This document shows positions 32,776 to 39,970 of a DNA stretch of 39,970 nt, piece after piece. Each line of letters opens with the position of its first letter. Position 1 is the first letter of the stretch. Location: positions 1 through 39,970 of the forward strand of contig CBDUYN010000090.1 in the NCBI GenBank assembly GCA_965371445.1. Direction: 5' to 3'. The DNA is from DASWIG01 sp965371445 (lineage in GTDB: Bacteria > Acidobacteriota > Thermoanaerobaculia > Multivoradales > J023). Below the pieces are notes generated by a model that saw only the letters and a list, made by a program, of their open reading frames with translations, was not told the DNA's origin and made no database searches. Position numbers and translations under genes: made by a program.

Positions 32776-35409
32776 ATGACGTTGGATCTGTCCCGCCGGG
32801 ACTTCATGAAAGGCGGCGCCGCCGCGACGGCCGCCGCCACGCTCCCCGTCTCCGCCCTTGCCGAGGAGGCCAAGGGCTGGACGTGGGACAAGGGCGTCTG
32901 CCGATTCTGCGGCGTGGGCTGCGGGATCAAGATCGCCACGAAAAAAGGCCGGATCGTCGCCGTCGAGGGCGATCCCTTGAGTCCCGTCAACCGGGGGCTC
33001 TTGTGTGCCAAGGGCTACGCCAACGCCGAGATCCTCTACGGCGACGACCGCCTCACCCAGCCGCTCCTACGCATGAAGGACGGCAATTACCACAAGCAGG
33101 GCGAATTTACGCCGGTGAGCTGGGAACGTGCCTTCGACGAGATGGAGGAGCAGTTCAAGAGGGCGCACGGCGAGCTCGGGCCGACCGGCGTCGCCATCAT
33201 GGGCTCGGGCCAGTACACGGTCCAGGAAGGCTACGTCTCGGTGAAGCTTATGAAAGCCGGCTGGAGGTCGAACAACATCGATCCGAACGCCCGCCACTGC
33301 ATGGCCTCCGCCGTCGCGGGCTTCATGCAGACCTTTGGCATCGACGAGCCCGCCGGCAACTACGACGACATCGAAGAGACGCAGACCGCGGTCCTCTGGG
33401 GTGCCAACATGGCCGAGATGCACCCGATGCTCTGGGCGCGCATCTCCGACCAGCGGCTCCTCGACCCGGACTTCCGGATCGTCAACCTGACGACGTTCCG
33501 CAACCGCTCGTCCGACATGGCGGACCTGGAGATCGTCTTCAAGCCGCAGACGGACCTCGCGATCTGGAACTACATCGCCCGCGAGATCGTCGAGCGCGGC
33601 GCCGTCGACGAGGAGTTCGTCAAGCGCTACTGCGTTTTCGCTGCTGGCACGACCGACATCGGCTACGGCCTGCGCACCGACACGGACAAGGCGGCGAGCG
33701 CCGGCAAGCACTGGCTAATCACCTTCGAGGAATTCAAGAAGGGACTTGCCCCCTACACCCTCGACTACGTCGCAGAGCTCTCGAAGGGCGACGCTGAGGA
33801 GTCGATGGAGCTTTACAAAAAGAAGCTCCGCATGCTCGCCGACTACTACGCCGACCCCAAGCGCAGGGTGGTCTCTTTTTGGTCGATGGGCTTCAACCAG
33901 CACACCCGGGGCACCTGGGTCAACGAGCAGGCCTACATGGTGCATCTTTTGGCCGGCAAGCAGGCGAAGCCGGGCAACGGCGCGTTCTCGCTCACCGGCC
34001 AGCCCTCGGCCTGCGGCACGGCGCGCGAGGTGGGCACTTTTGCCCATCGCCTCCCCGCCGACATGATGGTCGCCAACCCCAAGCACCGGGAGGTGAGCGA
34101 GAAGCACTGGAAGCTCCCCGCCGGGACGCTCAACCCCAAGGTCGGCAGCCACATCACGAAGATGATGCGCGACTTAGAAGACGGCACCCTCAAGTGGCTC
34201 TGGGTCCAGGTCACGAACCCCTTCATGTCGACAGCGAACGCCAATCACTGGATCCGGGCCGCCAACGAGCTCGACAACTTCCTCGTCGTCTCCGACGTCT
34301 ACCCGACGCCGTCGGCGAAGCTGGCGGACTTGATCCTCCCTTCGGCGATCATCTTCGAGAAGTGGGGCGCCTACGGCAACGCCGAGCGCCGGACGCAGAT
34401 GTGGCGCCAGCAGGTGGCGCCGCCGGGCGACGCGAGGAGCGACGTCTGGCAGGTGATGGAATTCTCGAAGCGCTTCACCCTGAAGGAGGTCTGGGGACGC
34501 CAAAGGGTCCCGGGCCTGAAAGCCGACGGCTTCGAAAACGGCTATCTGGCCGACGTCCTCGCCGAGGCGAAGAAAATGGGCTACAAGGAGGACTCGACGC
34601 TCTACGAGGTCCTCTTCGAAACGCCGGAGAACAGGTCGTTCAAGTGGCCGGACCCGGTCGCCAAGGGACGCGACAACCACACGGTGATCCACGCCGGTAT
34701 CGACTGGTTCCCCGAAAAGGCTCTCTTCGAGGAGTACGCCGCTTTTGGACGCGGCCATCACCACGACCTGGCGGATTTCGACGTCTACTTCCGCGACGAC
34801 GTCCACGGCCTGCGCTGGCCGGTCGTCGACGGCAAGGAGACGCGGTGGCGTTTCAACGAGGATCACGACCCCTACGCGAAGAAAGGGAGCGGCTTCGACT
34901 TCTACGGCCCGGCCCTGAAGGCCTTGCCGTCGGGCGACCTCGAGGGCGTCAAGTCGACCGCCACGACGAGCCTCGCAGGCAAGGCGAAGATCTTCTTCCG
35001 GCCCTACGAGCCGCCGGCCGAGAGCCCTGACGAGACCTACGACATGTGGCTCTCGACGGGACGCGTCCTCGAGCACTGGCACAGTGGCTCGATGACGCGG
35101 CGGGTGCCGTCGTTGCACCGCGCGGTGCCGTCAGCGGAGCTTTTCATCCATCCCGCCGACGCCAAGGCGCGGGGCCTCGCCGAGAGCGACATGGCGTGGA
35201 TCGAGTCGCGCCGCGGCAAGATCCGGGCGCGCGTCGCCGTCGACCGGCGCAACCGGATGCCGCGCGGCATGGTCTTCGTGCCTTGGTTCGACGAGGCGGT
35301 CTTCATCAACAAGGTCACCCTCGACGCCACCTGTCCGATCTCGAAGCAGACGGATTTCAAGAAATGCGCCGTTCGCCTCTACAAGGCATCCGTTGGAGGT
35401 GAGGCATGA
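32776..35409 (+). CDS. napA: Periplasmic nitrate reductase catalytic subunit
   Basis: Molybdopterin enzyme of 877 residues (NapA ~830) that reduces nitrate to nitrite in the periplasm. Twin-arginine signal SRRDFMK with hydrophobic stretch to ALA. The [4Fe-4S] cluster is bound by Cys42, Cys45, Cys49 and Cys77; the Mo ligand is Cys175 in NARHCMASAV (cysteine, not selenocysteine). Other NapA blocks: GANMAEMHP, TTFRNRSSDMAD, SMGFNQHTRGTW, GQPSACGTAREVGTFAHRL and LSTGRVLEHWHSGSMTRR. The start at 32776 has GGAGA upstream. It overlaps napB by ATGA. No napC, napD, napF, napG or napH is seen, so the electron donor and chaperone must be elsewhere. Confidence 0.96.
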   Translation: MTLDLSRRDFMKGGAAATAAATLPVSALAEEAKGWTWDKGVCRFCGVGCGIKIATKKGRIVAVEGDPLSPVNRGLLCAKGYANAEILYGDDRLTQPLLRMKDGNYHKQGEFTPVSWERAFDEMEEQFKRAHGELGPTGVAIMGSGQYTVQEGYVSVKLMKAGWRSNNIDPNARHCMASAVAGFMQTFGIDEPAGNYDDIEETQTAVLWGANMAEMHPMLWARISDQRLLDPDFRIVNLTTFRNRSSDMADLEIVFKPQTDLAIWNYIAREIVERGAVDEEFVKRYCVFAAGTTDIGYGLRTDTDKAASAGKHWLITFEEFKKGLAPYTLDYVAELSKGDAEESMELYKKKLRMLADYYADPKRRVVSFWSMGFNQHTRGTWVNEQAYMVHLLAGKQAKPGNGAFSLTGQPSACGTAREVGTFAHRLPADMMVANPKHREVSEKHWKLPAGTLNPKVGSHITKMMRDLEDGTLKWLWVQVTNPFMSTANANHWIRAANELDNFLVVSDVYPTPSAKLADLILPSAIIFEKWGAYGNAERRTQMWRQQVAPPGDARSDVWQVMEFSKRFTLKEVWGRQRVPGLKADGFENGYLADVLAEAKKMGYKEDSTLYEVLFETPENRSFKWPDPVAKGRDNHTVIHAGIDWFPEKALFEEYAAFGRGHHHDLADFDVYFRDDVHGLRWPVVDGKETRWRFNEDHDPYAKKGSGFDFYGPALKALPSGDLEGVKSTATTSLAGKAKIFFRPYEPPAESPDETYDMWLSTGRVLEHWHSGSMTRRVPSLHRAVPSAELFIHPADAKARGLAESDMAWIESRRGKIRARVAVDRRNRMPRGMVFVPWFDEAVFINKVTLDATCPISKQTDFKKCAVRLYKASVGGEA

Positions 35410-35867
35410 AAAAGAGCATCATCCTGTGGACGTCTGTCCTGATCCTGGTCGCGGCGGCCGCCGTCACCCAGGAGCCGGCGCAGGAGAAAGGTCCGCCGAC
35501 GACTGACGACGAGCTGACCCGCACCTTCAACGTCAAGGAGCCGCCGGTCGTCGTGCCGCAGGCGAGCGATCCCGGAGAGGGGCCGCTCCTGGCCCGGGCC
35601 TTCGAGGGCGCACCGGCGCTCATTCCGCACACCCTCGAGGACATGGTGCCGATCACCCGCGACGAGAACCTCTGCATCGACTGTCACTTCATCGAAGAGG
35701 CGGAGGAGGGCGATCCGACGCCGATCCCCGAGAGCCACCTGCGAGACATGCGGCGGTCGCCGGAGAAGGTGGGAGAGGCGGTGGCGGGAGCGCGCTACAA
35801 CTGCGTGCTTTGCCACGTGGCCCCGTCCTCGGCCGCGCCACTCGTCGGTAACCGGTTTCGCAACTGA
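35406..35867 (+). CDS. napB: Periplasmic nitrate reductase diheme cytochrome subunit
   Basis: Periplasmic electron-transfer subunit of 153 residues with an N-terminal signal (hydrophobic 5-20). Two c-type heme sites: C90-I-D-C93-H94 and C133-V-L-C136-H137. Distal His ligands are probably His75 (LIPHT) and His111 (ESHL), in the spacing seen in NapB. It passes electrons to NapA. The ATG overlaps the napA stop. A good intrinsic terminator follows, so napAB is a closed two-gene operon here. Confidence 0.94.
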   Translation: MKKSIILWTSVLILVAAAAVTQEPAQEKGPPTTDDELTRTFNVKEPPVVVPQASDPGEGPLLARAFEGAPALIPHTLEDMVPITRDENLCIDCHFIEEAEEGDPTPIPESHLRDMRRSPEKVGEAVAGARYNCVLCHVAPSSAAPLVGNRFRN

Positions 35868-35877
35868 CGCTGGGAGC

Positions 35878-35908
35878 GCAGGCGCGAACGCCTGCTTCTT
35901 CGTCCTTT
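35878..35908 (+). terminator. Intrinsic terminator after napAB
   Basis: Perfect 7-bp stem GCAGGCG / CGCCTGC with tetraloop CGAA, followed by the T-rich run ttcttcgtccttt. It starts 10 nt after the napB stop. Confidence 0.8.
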
Positions 35909-35926
35909 CCGGGCGTCTCGGCTTTT

Positions 35927-35943
35927 TCGTCCCGTAGGGACGA
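35927..35943. repeat. Perfect palindrome upstream of the UPF0175 gene
   Basis: TCGTCCC-GTA-GGGACGA, a 7-bp inverted repeat with a 3-nt centre, 18 nt before the ATG of the antitoxin-like gene, preceded by five T's. It could be the antitoxin's operator or a REP-like dispersed palindrome; counting copies in the genome would tell. Confidence 0.5.
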
Positions 35944-35961
35944 TGTGCTAGGCTTCAAGCC

Positions 35962-36228
35962 ATGAGCGCGAATCCCATGAAATCCCGCCGCGTGGAGGTC
36001 GAGCTCCCTGTCGAGGCCTTCGCCCACAGCCCGTGGGAACCCCACAGGCTGGTGGCGGAGTTGCGAACCCTCTGGTTCCTCGAGCAGGTTCGCCAACGCC
36101 GACTGAGCTTCGCGAAGGCAGCGGAGCTCGGTGGCTTGCCGCTCGGTCGGTTCCTGGAGCTCATGCACGAGCACGGCATCACCCCTTTCGACTTCGACGA
36201 CGAGGACATAGAGGCTGAGCTCGCCTGA
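35962..36228 (+). CDS. UPF0175 family antitoxin-like protein
   Basis: An 88-residue protein of UPF0175, a family normally paired with DUF3368/PIN toxins. The helix-turn-helix-like core is FLEQVRQRRLSFAKAAELGG then LPLGRFLELMHEHGI, with the acidic end FDFDDEDIEAELA. In the family this part binds DNA and the toxin. Here only a stump of the toxin gene follows 13 nt downstream, so the antitoxin is probably an orphan. The palindrome at 35927-35943 may be its operator. Confidence 0.85.
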   Translation: MSANPMKSRRVEVELPVEAFAHSPWEPHRLVAELRTLWFLEQVRQRRLSFAKAAELGGLPLGRFLELMHEHGITPFDFDDEDIEAELA

Positions 36229-36241
36229 GCGGTAACTTCCC

Positions 36242-36334
36242 GTGCATATCGTCACCAACTCCAGCCCGATCATCCTTTTAAGCCGTCTTGGCCTGCTTGA
36301 TCTCCTGACCAGGCTTTACGAGCCTCTTGCGGTG
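36242..36334 (+). pseudogene. Truncated PIN (DUF3368-like) toxin gene
   Basis: From GTG at 36242, 31 codons read VHIVTNSSPIILLSRLGLLD then LLTRLYEPLAV, matching the N-terminus of DUF3368 PIN toxins that normally follow UPF0175 genes. Similarity ends at 36334, exactly where the antisense amidohydrolase stop codon begins (36335). Beyond that the frame stays open only as the complement of that gene and has no PIN features. The later catalytic acidic residues are lost, so it cannot be a working toxin. Confidence 0.75.
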
Positions 36335-39660
<3,326 letters not shown>

Positions 39661-39664
<4 letters not shown>

Positions 39665-39970
39665 GAGCTCTCTCCGGTTCGTTCGTGTCGTTTGGCTTCG
39701 TTCCAGAGCGCGTCCATCTCGTCGAGGGTGGCCTCGCCGAGCTTCTTGCCCGCGACCTCGAGGCCGGCCTCGACGGCGGCGAAGCGGCGCCGGAACTTGA
39801 GGTTGCCGGAGGCGAGGGCCGCCTCCGGGTCGATCTTCATGTGCCGGGCCAGGTTGGCGACGGCAAAGAGGAGGTCGCCGACCTCCTCGCGGATCTCGTC
39901 CCCCTGCGGGGTGTGCAGTGTCTCCCCCCCTTGATCCCCCGAGGGGGACAGTGTCTCCCCCCCTTGATCC
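39661..39970 (-). CDS. mazG: MazG nucleoside triphosphate pyrophosphohydrolase, partial (C-terminal part)
   Basis: The gene runs off the right end of the window; ~102 C-terminal residues are seen. DEIREEVGDLLFAVANLARH then KIDPEAALASGNLKFRRRF and DEMDALWNEAKR are the standard MazG end. MazG hydrolyses (d)NTPs to monophosphates using Mg2+ bound by the E-E-x-x-D residues of this helix. Directly before this motif the sequence has an in-frame GETLSPSGDQG-type repeat (11-residue period) instead of the usual short linker. Its stop overlaps the start of the amidohydrolase (ATGA), so both are probably one transcript. Confidence 0.92.
39916..39970. repeat. 33-bp in-frame tandem repeat inside mazG
   Basis: A 22-nt block beginning cagtgtctccccccc and ending ttgatcc occurs identically at 39916 and 39949, a 33-nt (11-codon) period. 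The second copy is cut by the window end, so more copies may follow. Each unit has a near-palindrome, GGGGGACA-G-TGTCTCCCC. It encodes repeats of G-E-T-L-S-P-S-G-D-Q-G and keeps the frame open. Confidence 0.75.

Noticed and set aside
32776..35409. NapA as a selenocysteine or formate dehydrogenase-type enzyme
   Set aside because: The Mo ligand codon encodes Cys175 in the NapA-type NARHC motif, and napB follows directly.

Overview
The window is GC-rich bacterial DNA, densely packed on both strands, with many ATGA/GTGA start-stop overlaps. Paired CRTAC1-type ASPIC/UnbV lipoproteins, a TolB-propeller amidohydrolase, a FHA-linked regulator and secreted repeat proteins ending in a 'DGFESGD' tail together suggest Acidobacteriota (Thermoanaerobaculia-like) or a neighbouring phylum. 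This is inferred from gene content; no rRNA or tRNA is visible to confirm it.

The most notable region is about 1.9-20.0 kb. It holds a partial, rearranged set of the 'warhead cassette' genes known from enediyne clusters. These are a 1,935-residue iterative PKS with the order KS-AT-ACP-KR-DH-PPTase (PKSE type), a DUF1702 protein 19 nt downstream (UnbL type), a TEBC/CalE7/SgcE10-type hotdog thioesterase, and two large ASPIC/UnbV lipoproteins. One UnbV gene is divergent from the PKS across a 60-bp gap. A two-half RND/MMPL transporter and a secreted protein of three tandem ~205-residue repeats lie between the DUF1702 and thioesterase genes. No UnbU-type membrane gene is in the window, so the product could be a PKSE polyene or an enediyne-like compound.

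Just downstream is a DUF3179 gene with one in-frame TGA at the position of a conserved cysteine. A SECIS-like hairpin follows the TGA, and the rest of the protein has no cysteine. It is read here as a selenoprotein.

The flanks are mostly housekeeping or accessory. On the left are an Asp/Glu racemase homologue, a DUF302 protein and a small membrane protein. From 21 to 32.7 kb are an atypical NarL-type regulator, carbamate kinase, a CNNM/CBS protein, a VapBC-like pair whose toxin lacks a catalytic Glu, two tandem acyl-CoA dehydrogenases, a FHA-AAA-Fis protein lacking GAFTGA, urocanate hydratase, DUF99 and DUF2809. From 32.8 to 36 kb are a minimal periplasmic nitrate reductase (napAB), a terminator, and a UPF0175 antitoxin with only a stump of its PIN toxin. 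The right end carries a propeller-amidohydrolase overlapping a partial mazG that contains an in-frame 33-bp tandem repeat.
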